The notes below the pieces were generated by a model. It saw only the letters and a list, made by a program, of their open reading frames with translations. It had not been told where the DNA came from and did no database searches. DNA of 55,000 nt from Neocallimastix lanati (nom. inval.) (Eukaryota; Neocallimastigomycota; Neocallimastigomycetes; Neocallimastigales; Neocallimastigaceae): positions 192,501-247,500 of the forward strand of contig JACVTC010000099.1 in NCBI GenBank assembly GCA_016946835.1, in the 5' to 3' direction. This document shows positions 37,179 through 50,915 of the stretch, piece after piece (the stretch's first letter is position 1; each line of letters begins with the position of its first letter). The position numbers and the translations under genes are program-made.

Positions 37179-37538
37179 AATTTTAATAATGCTAAATATT
37201 TTTTGATTAATCATTTATTTATTAATATATTTAAATATTTAAAAAAAAAAATTTTTTTTTATTATAGTGAAGAAGATTCTGATGTTGAAGAAAACAAAAG
37301 AAATAAGAACAGAGAAAATAATAAATTAAAGGGATTAAAGAATAAATTAAAAGCTTTATTAGATAAACCAATTGTTCCAATTGGTCTCTCCACAAAATAT
37401 TTAACTAGTAGTACCATTTCTAATCTTCCGGAAGTATTATTACGTGAAAAAGGAAAGAATACCAATATACTTGCTCAAAATGGTTTTAAGGCATTAAATG
37501 CTGTCAATGCAGTTAAAGCTCATAAGAATAAGAAATAA
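31988..37538 (+). CDS. MAK5: DEAD-box ATP-dependent RNA helicase, Mak5/DDX24 type
   Basis: 964 residues from 13 exons: 31988-32680, 33021-33561, 33713-33867, 34094-34261, 34441-34551, 34792-34916, 35109-35239, 35526-35817, 36035-36146, 36330-36447, 36669-36775, 37058-37128 and 37268-37538. Every junction is phase-matched and the total is 2895 bases. Nucleolar helicase expected to act in 60S ribosomal subunit assembly. The N-terminus is Lys/Asn-rich, followed by [12 protein letters not shown] and a long acidic/basic stretch (about 270-410). The core has a Q motif ([10 protein letters not shown]), AETGSGKT (about 461-468), [24 protein letters not shown] (573-576), [14 protein letters not shown] and HRSGRTAR (from 780). 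The Mak5/DDX24 signatures are [10 protein letters not shown] and the insertion between motifs III and IV followed by [19 protein letters not shown]. The start is the first in-frame ATG, directly after an A-rich leader. Opposite-strand frames are shadows. Confidence 0.93.
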
Positions 37539-38316
37539 AAAAACAAAAAAAAAAAAAAAAATAAGAAGGAAGAAAAGAAAAAATTATTTTTTAATCATTA
37601 ATCATTTATAGAAATTAATTAAATATTCAAATAAAATAAAAATAAAATAAAGAGTAGAGAAGAAGGAAGTTAAAAAGAAAAAAATAAAAAATAAAAAAAA
37701 AAAAAAAAAATAATGAAAGAAAAAAAAGAAAAGAAGAAAAAGAAAAGAAAAAAAAATTTTTTTAACCAAAATAAGTAAAAAGGATTTTTTTTTTTTGTTT
37801 TTAATTTTTTTTTTTTTTTCTTTCCTCATTTCATTATTATTACAATAATACATTTTAGATAAAAAAAAAAATTAATTTTATTGCATTTTATTGTATTTTA
37901 TTATTATTTTATTTTTAATTTTTATTTATTTATTATAATTTTTTTTTTTTTTTTTTTTTATTATTAATTTATCTAATAAATATTTTTTTTTTTTTTTCGT
38001 ATTAATAGAACTAAATTTTAAAAATTAATTCAATATAGGAAAAAAAAAAAAATTAAATAAAACTATTCTATTAAAATCATCTAATTTCATTTTCAATTTC
38101 AAATTTTATTTTTTTATACATTATATATTATATATTATATTTTTTTAAATTATATAAATTTGATCGAATAAAAAATTTTATTTACCAATATAATAAAAAT
38201 AAAACTGTATTAACAATGAAATCTATATATATATCATATTAAAATTAAATAAATATATATAATATAAAAATAAAAATGTTGTAAAGTTTTATGGTAGTTT
38301 ATGAAAGTAATTAATC

Positions 38317-38347
<31 letters not shown>

Positions 38348-39254
38348 GTCGTGATTTTTTATTATTAACATTTTGTAAATATTTAAAATATTAGAATATA
38401 CTTTAAGCGGTCTATTTTTCTGTTTTGATTTTTTTTTTTTTTTTTTTTTTATAAAAATTTAAAAATAAACATGTATATTATAAATTTGTTAATTAATCAT
38501 TTATATATATCAAAATAAAATAAAATAAAATAAAATCGTAACAATAAGTTAATATAATGTTATTAATTATTATATACCATTAAAATGATAATTAATATAT
38601 ATTATAAAACAAAAACAAACAAACAAAAAAAAAAAAAAAAAAAAAAAAAAAGATATAAAGATAGTTTTTCAAATCAATAATAAAAAAAATACAATTTTTA
38701 TATATTTCCTTTATATATTCATATAAAACTTTATATACTTTATATATATTTAATGATTTACTATTTATTTAATAATAAATAAATTTACTCATACGAAAGG
38801 GAAAATTTTTTTTAATATTTTTATGATTGCTTTATATATATAATAAATAAAACAATAGTTAATATTTAAGGTAAAATTTTATCAATATGATAATAAAATT
38901 AATTTGTTTTTTATTATATATATAGTTAGTTATAAAATACTCTTTTGAAATAATGAATTTCAAATTGTTTCTTTTATTTTATTAGTGAAAGTAAGAAAAA
39001 ATAGAATAAAAAATAAAATATATGTTTTTTGTATAATTAATATTTCTAAAATTTTAATTATAAAGTATTTGATATAACAAATAATTAAATTATATTAAAA
39101 TTCTTTACTTAATATAATTTGATAATAAGGTATATTATAAATTGTTCCATATTATTATTATAATAATAAATATAATTATTATTAGATTACTACATATTTT
39201 ATTATATACAATTATATATAAATCAAAATATTGAAAATTTTGATTTTTCTGTAA

Positions 39255-39301
<47 letters not shown>

Positions 39302-39711
39302 ATATATAAATAAATAATAATATTTATTAATATATTAATTAATTTTAATAATATAAATAAAAACAAAACATAATATAATAAAAAGGTAAATAACAAATAT
39401 CAGCGTAAGAATATAATATATATAAAATACTAATTATATTATTTATATATAATTTAATAAATTTAAAATTAGTGATATTTTTAAAAATTAAAATGTTATA
39501 TTAACTTCTTTCTTTAAGTATATATTTATTGAAATTAATTAAATTTTAATTATAATAAATTATTTTTCAACATTAAAAAGAATAAAAAATATATATATGT
39601 ATATATTATTTTCATCTTTATATTACGATTCATTATTATAAATATTAATATAACCCATAATTTCATTAAAATATTTAAAAATAAAAAAATTAAGTTAAAG
39701 ATTTACTAAAA
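37539..39711. other. Gene-free AT-rich intergenic sequence
   Basis: Poly(A)/poly(T) tracts flank the helicase stop; an (AAAT)n run lies at about 39255-39303. The minus-strand frame at 37602-37853 is a homopolymer product. No gene was seen. Confidence 0.6.
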
Positions 39712-40396
39712 ATGCAATATCTATCAAAATTTGAGGCATTAATTATTTGTTTTTTACTAGCAAGTTTCTTTGTAAGTTCACTTTATTTCTTTGATAGAAA
39801 GAAGCAATTAAAACTTTCAAGGGATCATCCAGAAGTCATTAAGAAAAGATTTATTTCTATTTTAATTGTTTGTGTTGTTTCACCAATTGTATTATTGATA
39901 TATTATTTCATTCGAAATGTGTTTGATAATGTAAGTTTTTGTTCTAAAATTATTATTTTTATTATAAAATTATTATTTTTATTTAATTATTATTATTATT
40001 ATTATTGTTGTTATTATTATTATTTAATAATATTATAATAATTTAAAATAATATTAACCATAACTAAAATTTATATATAATAATTAATTATTGTTTAAAA
40101 ATAATTTCATTAATGATAAATTATACATTAACATTTTAAATTATATAATTATATATTTATTTATTGAAATTATTAAAATAAAAAGAATTCGTTCAATTTC
40201 ATTTTAAATACTATGGGAATTACTTATAAAAATATTATTATTGGTGTGGTAATTGGTTTATTACTTGTTTTGGAAATATATTTTGGTCCAATAGTTGTGA
40301 TGTATTATCAAAATGAGTTAATATTTCAAAATGAAAATTATAAATATATACAAATGACTTTAATAGAAATCAGAAATTTTATTGTTGTAAGAATAC

Positions 40397-40486
<90 letters not shown>

Positions 40487-41017
40487 ATATTAAATAATAA
40501 TTAATATTTAAATTATTATTATTATTATTATTAATTATTATATAATTAATTATTATTAATAATAATCATTGTTATAATAATTAATAAAAATAATAATATA
40601 ATAATATGGTTACATTTTAATATAAATACATATTTATATAAAAAAAAAAAAAATTTTTTTTTTTTGTTTTAATTATTAAAAATTTAAATATTCAAGGGTC
40701 CTCTATCAGAAGAATTTATTTTTAGATCATGTATGGTTTCTGTTTGTTATCTAGCTGAATTTACCAATAAATTCATGATTTTTGCATTACCATTATTTTT
40801 CGGTGTAGCTCATGTTCATCATGCCTATGAATATTACATGCAGAATAAAAATCAAGAAGGTGTTTTAATACAGGCAATATTAGGAACAGGTTCTTATTAT
40901 TAAGACTTATAATATTTTTTTTTTCTTTGTATTTGTTTGTGTAGTTATTTATTTATTTATCTATTTATTTATTTATTTATCTATTTATTTATCTATCTAT
41001 TTATTTATTTATTTATT

Positions 41018-41074
<57 letters not shown>

Positions 41075-41654
41075 GTATTATTATAAATAATATGCTTGTT
41101 AAAACATTTTATCCAATAAAAAAATCCTAACTTTTTATCATTATTTATAGGTTTCCAATTTTTATATACTACCGTTTTTGGATGGTTTTCTACATATTTA
41201 ATCCTAAGAACAGGTATAAATCAGAATTCGAATATAAAAAAAATTTAATATAAAGTAATAATTAATTATATATAATAATTATTTTTTTTTAAAAAAAAAA
41301 ATTGTTTATATTAATAAAATTTTAATATTCAATAATATTAAAGGTAATATATTATCACCTATATTTGCCCATGCATTATGTAATATATTTGGTTTCCCAG
41401 ATGTTAATTCAGTACTTTCAGCAACAGGAAAATCCAAAGGTAATATAATTATATATAATATATATAGTATATATATATGATTATTTACTAATATATTCAT
41501 ATTTATTATTATAAAATTCATTAATATATTAACGTCTTTTATAAAAATAAAAGTAACATATGTGACATGCTATGTTATAGGACTTATTGTATTCATAATA
41601 AGTATGCATTTTGTTTCCAAAACTTCTCTTTTACAATCCTTTTTCTGGAATTAA
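39712..41654 (+). CDS. RCE1: CAAX prenyl protease 2 (Rce1), integral ER membrane protease
   Basis: 290 residues from six exons: 39712-39930, 40186-40386, 40697-40889, 41151-41213, 41344-41439 and 41554-41654 (873 bases, phases 0, 0, 1, 1, 1). Rce1 removes the last three residues of farnesylated or geranylgeranylated CAAX proteins such as Ras and Rho. The ABI/CPBP motifs are intact: GPLSEEFIFR (E145, E146, R150), FFGVAH (F175, H179) and HALCN (H235, N239). Multiple hydrophobic segments span the protein, consistent with the eight-helix fold, and LYTTVFGWF…LRTG matches family sequences. Two oddities: exon 3 ends at an atypical donor GTTCTT, and exon 6 has a second in-frame acceptor at 41581 (TATAG) that would skip VTYVTCYVI. 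The longer form was chosen because it completes the last hydrophobic helix. Length is typical of fungal Rce1. Confidence 0.9.
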
Positions 41655-44488
41655 ATTTGCTTAATAATACCAATATATAGTTATTTTCTCTCCTTTATTT
41701 TTTTATGTAAAGGAAAATTTATTTTATTTTATTTTATTTTTTATTATTATTATTATTAAAATTTAATTAATAAAAAGAAAATAATTATAAAAAGTTTTAA
41801 TTATCAAAAAAAAGAAAATTTCACCATTTTAATACTAATGTTATATATAACCAAATATTTATATAAAACCTCAAATATTAAATAATTATATATTAAAATA
41901 AAAGTTATATAAAATAGTAATAATAATAATAACAATAAATGATAAAAAATTAAAACAAAAAACTAAATAAAAACGGTATATAAAAAAATAATTTATAAAA
42001 ATATATAATAAATAAATAATTAAATAATAAAATAGATTATACTATTTGTTATAGGATATTCTGAAAATTTTATGGCATAAAAACTATCTATAAAAAGTTG
42101 AAAATTATTTATAAAATTATTTATAAAATATTAAATTTATTTTTTATAAAATGAATAAAAATTTATATATAGAGTAGTAAATTTCAAAATTATATATATA
42201 TATTAATAGACATTTTTTAAATAATTATTTCCTAATAATAAAAAAAGGATAAAATTAAAATAATAAAAATTATAAAAATTATAAAAATTAATTTGTACTA
42301 AAAAGGAATAATGAATAAGTTTAAACATTTTTTTTTTTTTTTTTAAAGTTACAGTTGTTGTTGTTGTTTTGTTTTTGATTTAAAAAAATAATTATTATTT
42401 TATTATATATATAAGAATTTATAAAGTAAAATAAAATGAAATGAAATGTTATAATTATACAAGAATAGAGATATAAAATAAAATAAAATAAAATTAAATA
42501 AAATAAAGATTAATGTAAATATAATAAAATATTATGAAATATCAAATGTTATTAAATGAATTAATAAGGTAAAAAAGTAATATTAACATAGTCTATAGTA
42601 ATTAAATTAAAACGGTCTAATTATATTTATTTTATTTGCAATAGTGTTACATTTATAATCAATATAGTTTTCTTTATTTGTTTTAAATAAATTAATTAAA
42701 AAAAAAAAAAAAAAAAAAGCGGTAGATATGAAGGCATTATTAAGAAATTTTAAGCACAATTTTTAATTAATTAATGTTAATAATTTAAATTAATATAAAT
42801 TATTTTTTTTTTTATTTTTTAATATGTCTATTTAATAATAAAATTAATAAACAATATTTCATATTTTATTTATTAAATCATCAGTTATTCTTATTTCCTT
42901 TTTTCTTACATTAAATATAAAAATACTAAAGTAAATAATATAAAGAAAAATAGTATAAATGTGCAATAATTAATAATAATGGATAAAATGATAAAATTTA
43001 TATATATAAATAATTATATAATAAAGAAAAAAAAATATGAAAGAATAATTTTATTTCAAATATATCTACTAAATAATTTGACACCAATCCTTTATCATGT
43101 TTTTTTTATATTTATATATTTCTTTTATAAATTATTTCATATATTATAATATATATATTAAATTGGTAAAATATACTCTAATAATTAAATAATTAAAAAA
43201 AGAATTTATTCTGGTATATGAAAAAGTTAAAGTAAATTCATTTATAATAAATAATAAATAATAAATATACGTATATTAAATTACATTATGGTAAATATAT
43301 TGTAAATGAAAAAAAATATATGTACAAAAAAAAACAAAATAACTTTAAATGGAAAGAATATTTAAATCTTTACCAACATATACTAACAGTAAATTATAAT
43401 ATATTATCATTAGAAGTTTTAATTTATTCCTTATATTTAATTAATACAATATTTTTATATTTTAGGATTTCTATATAAGAAGAGAAATGGATAGTACATT
43501 CATAATATTTTAATAGATCGTGTAACACGTGAATATATTTATTAACATAAATTTATACAACATAAAATAGATGTATTAACTAATTTACATAAATAAATAT
43601 ATAAATTCTAAGAATTTATCAATTATAATAATAAGTGATAATAATAATAAATAATAAATAATAAATATTAATAATAAATAATAATAATAAATAATAAATA
43701 ATAAATATTAATAATAAATAATAATAATAAATAATAATAATAAAGAAAAACTAATAAATAGTAATATCTATATTTGTTAATCTTTCATTTATTTTTTTTC
43801 TTTATTTTTTTTCTCTGCTTTATTCAATTCATTTAACATTTATGATACTCCTTTAATTTATTATTATTATTATTATATAAAATTATTATTATTTAAGTTT
43901 TTATTTTAATTTAATAATATATATCATATAAATTTTAATTAATAGATTAATATAAAAATTTTTTTTATATTAAATTCATATCTCTTTTCATCTTAAACTC
44001 TTTTTTTTTTTTTTTATTATTATTTTTATTTTTTATTCTTCAATAAATTTTCAATTCATTATAAATGTATTTTATTTTTTTTTTAATAATATTGGATTAG
44101 AAAATTATAATAAAGCAACATAATATGAAATTAAATAATATAATTAATTTATTTATAATTTCATAATTTATTATTTTTTTTCCTTTTTCTTTTTTTCTTT
44201 TCTTTTTTTTTTTTTTATTGTAATTTATTTATTCGTAGATAATCTACGTAGTATTTTTTAATTTATTAGTAGATAATGAAATATATTATTAAGTAATAAA
44301 GTTATTATACATATAAAAATTTTTATCTAATAATATCATATAAACACATTTAATATTAATTGTGAATATAATTTATAAAAAAACTATTTTTATTATTCAT
44401 AAATATCGAGATAATTATAGAGGCTAAATTAATAGTTGCCTTCATAAATTATTCAAATTTAATAAGTATCATTTAATCTTATATAAAA

Positions 44489-44524
<36 letters not shown>

Positions 44525-44835
44525 CAAAAAATATAATAATAATAGAAAAGAAATCAAAATAAAAAAAAGTTGAATTGATTTAGTATATAAAAAGATTATT
44601 AATAAAAATAGTAAAGGTATTAAAGATATAATTAATATTTAAAATAACAACAGTTAATTATAAAACATACTTACACATTAATTTTCATAAATTTAAAATA
44701 ATTATAATACTACGATTGAAAAAATATAAATTGTAAATAAAAAAATAAATAAATTTAATTCTCATAAAATATATTTATATATTTTTTATTCTCATTTAGC
44801 AATTTAAAAAATAATATATTTATAATCAATTTAAA

Positions 44836-44881
<46 letters not shown>

Positions 44882-44917
44882 CTTATTTATAATAAAAGAA
44901 ATAAAATATCAGAAACA
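41655..44917. other. Gene-free AT-rich intergenic sequence, 3.3 kb
   Basis: No coding stretch on either strand survives inspection. Minor features are AATAATAAATATTAATAATA-type repeats at about 43625-43745 (two near-identical modules), an 11-base palindrome-like GTAGATAATCTAC near 44236, and a (TA)n run plus poly(A) tract shortly upstream of the next start codon (about 44834-44880). Confidence 0.6.
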
Positions 44918-45769
44918 ATGAATGAAACATTAATTGTAGATACTGATATTACTTCTAAACCAAGTGAAAATTCCATATCAAATGTAAATGAAATAAATAA
45001 GACCAAATTAAATGTAAATTCTATTGTTAAAACCTTAAATTTGGCAAAAGATAGTTCCAACACCGAAAATGATAAAAATAATGGAAAAAATAAACACTAT
45101 TGTCTTATTTGTGGACAGTTATTTTTTTGTGAAACAAAAAATATAGATAAAAAAAATAACGAAGATGAATGCAAAAATGCTTTCTTATTTCATGATAGAA
45201 TATGTTACCGATGTAGAGGACCCTTTCAAAATGTAATTTATAAAATTTTATAATATATTTACTTAATATTTTATACTATATTATAAATCTCATAGTAATA
45301 ATAATACTTAAATTTCTATTTTTTTTTTTTCTTTTTAATAAATTTTATTATTGCCTCTTTTTTTTTTTTTTTAATTTTTAAAGAAAAAAGAAAAATTGGA
45401 AAAGCTTTCAATTCCAATACTAGTATCACTTCTTCTTCAAGCTTCATTGAAACATTTAGATGTTAATAATATGGTAAATCAAGCTTTATATAGTAAACAG
45501 GATTCATTAAAATCAGCCATTTTATCCAATATAACTGCACCTCTAATTCTTTCACCACATTCTTCACAACTATTAATAATTAATGGTATTATTATTTATT
45601 ATAATATATATAATGTATTTAACAAAAAAAAAAAAAAAAAAGTAAATTTTTTTTTTTTTTACTGTTAAAATTAATATTAAAATAAATAACTAAACTAACT
45701 AATAAAATCTATTATTTATTTTCCACTTTTCTATTTCTATTTCTATTTCTATTTCTATTTCTATTTCTA

Positions 45770-45804
<35 letters not shown>

Positions 45805-47773
45805 TTATTTTATTGTAAAATTGATTAAACTAAAGACAAGGATTCAATTGTAATAAGTTCGAAAAAAAATGATGATTCCAAAAATACTATTAGTAATATG
45901 CTACATCGTAAAGTAATTGAATCTAATCAACAACTTCTTAATTTCGGTGCAATTCAAAGACAAGCCATTCAGTTAACACCATCAGGTAGAAAACCTAGAA
46001 CTGGTCCATTAGGTTCATATGAAGATATGATTGTACAAGCTTTAATATCTATTGGAGACATTAACGGTTCAAAACCAAAAGATATTTTTGATTGGATGGA
46101 GCAGCATTGTTTAGGTATACCAGAAGCTTTTAGAGCCTCTGCCAGTCAAGCTCTAAAAAAAGCCGTTGAAAAGGAAAAAGTTCAACGAATTGGCAATGGA
46201 TTATATAAAATGAATAAGAAATATGAATTAGAAATATTATCCAAAAAAGAAAAACAGAATTCAAAATCCAATGGTAAAATTAAAATAAAATAATGTGATA
46301 TAATATAAAATAATATAAATAATGAAAAAATTAAAATAATAATAATAATAATAATAATAAAATAAGTAAATAATAAATAAATATATAGACATAAACATAT
46401 TAATTACAATATATATTTATTTAAAAAATTAAAAAAGCTTAATCTTAATAATAATAATAATAATAATAATAATTATATTATATAACATATATATATATTA
46501 ATATATAAACCTTTTTGTTATAATAATATTAATATTAATTATCAAAAGCAAATTTACCAAATCATAATTTATCTGAGTCATCATCAACTAATTCAAATGA
46601 TACAAAATCATTATCAAAAAATAATGAAAAATCTAAAAAGAATGCAATAAAAGAAAAAAATAAAGAAAACATTGATTCAGGAAATATATATATTAAAAAG
46701 GAAACAAGTAAACTTTCAAAATCTGATACATCCTCATCTAATAAATATGATACATCTTATGCTAAAAAACTATTAAAACATCCTTATAAAAAAAGGAAGA
46801 TAACAAAAGAGGATGATGTTCCAAATAATATCAAAAGCTTAAATGATACATCTCAGTCGATTGATGAAATTATCACTTCGTCCCTTTCAAGTCCTATGGA
46901 TTTAATTTCAAATACAATTAACTCAAATAAATTATCAGAGAATACTCCATTAACGATGGATCAAACACTCAGTAAAGCATTCCCTGATATTATATCCTCT
47001 GATGTATATAATAATATTACTAATGAAACCAATTTTGTTGAATCTTCAAATTCTTCTGTTTCCCCATTTAGCAATGAATCTACATTAACCTCGCCTAATC
47101 AAAACATTTATAATTCATCCTATACATTATCTTCGAAAAAGAAAGAAGAAATGAATTTATTATCTAAATATACAAACGCATTATCAAATGATATCACCAA
47201 TATTAATATTGAATCATTAAATTTTAATGATGACAAAGATAAAGGTATTTAGAAATTAACATAATTAAACAAAATTTAAATATATAATTAAAAAGTGAAA
47301 TAATAAATAATAAATAATAAATAATAAATAATAATAATAATAAAAATAATAATAACCTTCAAATTAATTAAATATAAATAATGAATTATATCTATTTAGC
47401 TATTTATGATCAACTTATTCAACAAGACCCATCCACTATATCTTCAGATGTTGTTGGTGATTCTACTGGTGGGTTAAATCTTTTATCTTCAGAATTATTT
47501 CCTACTTCTGTAGGAGATGAGAATCTTAATCAAGAAAGTACAGGAACTAATAATATACCACTATTTTATGATCCACGATTACAATATCTTATTAATCCAA
47601 CTTCAAATACTATTTCACCATCTATTATTGATTTCTTAAATCAATCAAATACTATCAATCCTGTTACTCATTCCTTATCTCCATTTAATAATTCACCATC
47701 TACTTCTTCTAGATCAAATTCATTAAATTATTCATTATATAATAATATGTTATGGTCAAATCAAAGATCATAA
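44918..47773 (+). CDS. Zinc-ribbon-like plus linker-histone-like (H15) winged-helix protein
   Basis: 674 residues from five exons: 44918-45232, 45384-45585, 45836-46273, 46549-47244 and 47400-47773 (2025 bases, phases 0, 1, 1, 1; donors GTAATT, GTATTA, GTAAAA, GTATTT). An N-terminal C62-x2-C65…C71…C96-x2-C99 arrangement (CLIC…CYRC) suggests a zinc ribbon. A Leu-rich helical segment follows (about 106-170). At about 233-298, SYEDMIVQALISIGD…SKPKDIFDWMEQ…RASASQALKKAVEKEKVQRI ending GNGLYKM has the pattern of the linker histone H1/H5 globular domain. The C-terminus (about 320-674) is Ser/Asn/Thr-rich with a Lys-rich patch (KKRKI) that could be a nuclear signal, and lacks the Lys/Ala/Pro tail of histone H1. 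It is probably a nuclear DNA-binding regulator rather than a true linker histone. Confidence 0.75.
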
Positions 47774-48180
47774 ATCTACTATTTTCTTTTTTTTATTTTT
47801 ATTTTTTTTTTTTTTTTTTTTATTTTTTCATTATTATAATATTATTTTAATAATTAATATTAATATTTTGAACTTTTATTTTATTTTATTATATTTTATT
47901 TATATCTATTAGTTATTATTTTATTATTTTATATTAGACCTATAATTTACTTAGTAATTATATTTATATAATTATAGTTATTCATTTATTATCATTATAA
48001 TATATATTATATATATTAATATATATTTTATATATTTTATATATTTTATTTTATAAAGTTTTTATTAAATCAAAATCAAAATCAGAAAGAAAAATAATTA
48101 AAAATTAAAAATTATATTTATAAAATTTTATAATATTATAAATATATTTTCAAGAACTTAATAAAAAAAAAATTATCAAA

Positions 48181-48214
<34 letters not shown>

Positions 48215-48459
48215 TATATTATAAAATTAATATTAATATTAAAATTTTTTAAAAAATTTTTAATACTATATATATAAAATCATTATTAAATCTATAAAAG
48301 TTTTTATTTTCAATTAAATTATTATTATTATTTTTTTATTATTATTAATGCTATTGAATTTTTTTTTTTATCAAATCATTACTTAACTATTCTTTAAAGT
48401 TGATAATTTAATATTAATATAATATATATATATATATTTTATTTATCCTGCTACAGTCG

Positions 48460-48501
<42 letters not shown>

Positions 48502-48836
48502 TTTTATTTAATATTTTATTTGTTTTTATTTATTCTTAATATTTTTTTTTATTTATTTTTTTATTTTTTTATTTTTATTATATTGTTTTGTTTATAAAAT
48601 ATTATATGGTTATATAACCATAAATCATAATTATTAAAACCAAAACACTTTTTTTTTTTATTATTTATTTATTATAAGTATTATTTATTTATTAATTATT
48701 TATTATAATATTATATCTATTATTATTATTATTATTATTATTATTTAATATTTAATATTTAATATTTAATATTTATAATTTAATTATTTATTATTTATTA
48801 TTATTTTTATTTATTTATAACAATATTAATTATGTC

Positions 48837-48867
<31 letters not shown>

Positions 48868-48972
48868 TAATATTTAATATTTAATATTTAATATTTAATA
48901 TTTAATATTTAATATTTAATTATTTATTATTTATTATTATTTTTATTTATTTATTACAATATTAATTATGTC

Positions 48973-49009
<37 letters not shown>

Positions 49010-49340
49010 TAATATTTAATATTTAATATTTAATTATTTATTATTTATTATTTATTATTATTTATTATTTATTATTTAATATTATTTCTATATTATTTAT
49101 TATTATTTTTTTTTTCTACTATTGTTCTTATTATTATCTTTTACATATAATTTTTAGTTATTATTATTATTATTTTTTTATTACTAATTTTTACCAAATA
49201 AAGAAAAAGTTGTTCAAGTGAAAAAAAATAATGAAAAAAAAAAAATGCCCAAAAATTTTATTTGAATGATAATTTTAATAAATAATAAATAATATATAAT
49301 AAATAATATATAATAAATAATAAATTAATAATAATAAATA
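47774..49340. repeat. Gene-free AT-rich block with a 119-136-bp compound satellite
   Basis: At about 48716-49090, a module recurs three times: TCT(ATT)n, then (TTTAATA)n, then TTATTATTTATTATTATTTT…ATTACAATATTAATTATG. Module starts are at 48716, 48835 and 48971; the copies differ mainly in the number of ATT and TTTAATA units. The rest is poly(A)/poly(T) and (TA)n DNA without a coding signal. Confidence 0.7.
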
Positions 49341-49346
49341 ATGAAT

Positions 49347-50915
49347 GTGGTGCATTTCACCAATTTTTATAATACAAATTTTCAATACGCTACTTATTTT
49401 AATGGCTTGTAAATTTTTTGTTAGCGCCATAAAAATTTTTTATACAATTATATGTAAAAAAAATAAATGTATAAATAAATAAAATAAAATAAAATAAATG
49501 AAAAATAAAATAAAATAAAATAAATATTGAATGTAATAATATAAAAGTACAAGTATATAAAATAAAATAAAGTAAATATTGAATGTAATAATATAAAGTG
49601 AGGTGAAAGTTTTATGATATTCAAAAATTCTAATTTAATAATTTTTCAATCCCCTTTTCAAGCAAAATTATTTAGGGAATATAATGATGATATATTTGTT
49701 GATGGTACATTTTTTATTACCCCTAAATTTAGTTATCAAATATTTATTACAAGAATTTATGTTAAAGAATTAAATAGTTTTTACACTACTTCTTTTGCAA
49801 TATTAAAAAATAAAGAATAAGAAACATATAAAATATTATTTGAAAAATTAAAAAAAAATGCTAATACATGTATGTAACAATAATATTATAATTGAACCAA
49901 AAAATTTGCATTGTGATTTTGAAAAGGACATATCTAAAGCAGCAAAAACAATATTTCCTAATGCAAATATTAAATATTGCATTTGGCATTATAAAAAATC
50001 ACTAGAAATTACAAAAAAAAAAATAAATATATAATGCTAAAAAATGATAATAATATATTTATTTATTATAAAGCTTTTTTAAATTTACCATTTATAAATC
50101 CTAAATACATATTTGATATTTATGTTATAATTAAAATTAAATCCATTAAAAATAATTATTGTCAATTTTTAACATTTTTTGAATATTTTTATAAAATATA
50201 TTTAGTTGGTTATTATATGAAAATTTGATATTATTATAATAATATGGAACATATAACAAACAATGCCTCAGAATCAGTTATTTAAATAATTTATTTCCAA
50301 CAAAACCATCTTTTTATGAATTAATAGATAAATTAAATGAACTTGAACATTTATCATATTGTGATTATCAAAGAAAAATAAGAGGAATTTGGAAAATAAA
50401 AAAAAGAGTAATAAATAAAGCTAATGAAATCAGTGTCTTAATTGAACGCTACAAAAATATTGAAGTCAAGTTAATTGATGTTAAATGTGATGGAAATAAT
50501 ATAATTAATTTGTAGTTCGATTATTTAACTGATTTAAATAATATAATATAAATATTACTTTATAATAAATAATTAAGAAATGAGGAATGACCAAACGAAA
50601 TAACCAGAATTCTGTCATTCAAAAATTTAATTTATTAAGCTTATTAAATTTATACAGTTTAAATAAATATTCAAATGCGTCTGTATAATTAATAAATTTT
50701 ATCATTATAATTGTTATTTTTTTTAATAACATTTAAATAAAAGAATTAAAATCATACAATCTAACCATTATATGATTTATTTAATTATTCACTTAATAAT
50801 TAATCTAAAAATTGAAATAACAAAACAATACAATAAAATAATATTATGTAGCATAATATCTCTAAAGCCACATATTTATATATATCACGTGAGAAATTGG
50901 CGAAATGCAACCCCC
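49347..50915 (+). mobile_element. Decayed MULE related to the 10.3-14.3 kb element
   Basis: The left end GTGGTGCATTTCACCAATTT (from about 49347) and the reverse complement of the right end (GGGGGTTGCATTTCGCCAAT, 50915 backwards) form an imperfect inverted repeat of about 24 bases; the left end also resembles the terminal repeat of the first element (TGCATTTC, then AATTTTTAT-ACA-AAATTT). The target duplication cannot be judged because both flanks are AATAAAT repeats. About 1.57 kb, shorter than the first copy; it lacks the zinc-finger part of the transposase and the compound satellite. Confidence 0.6.
49600..50520 (+). pseudogene. Truncated, stop-ridden FLYWCH/MULE transposase
   Basis: Homologous to the 11138-12564 pseudogene from its FMIFKN segment onward: FVDGTF keeps the first catalytic Asp, HCDFEKD the second, CIWH the C-x2-H pair and NNASES the Glu region. 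Stops interrupt it at about 49818, 49875, 50032, 50227 and 50283, with several frameshifts. The N-terminal FLYWCH finger is absent. It is useful as a reference because it retains the short segment missing from the first copy near 11795. Confidence 0.8.
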
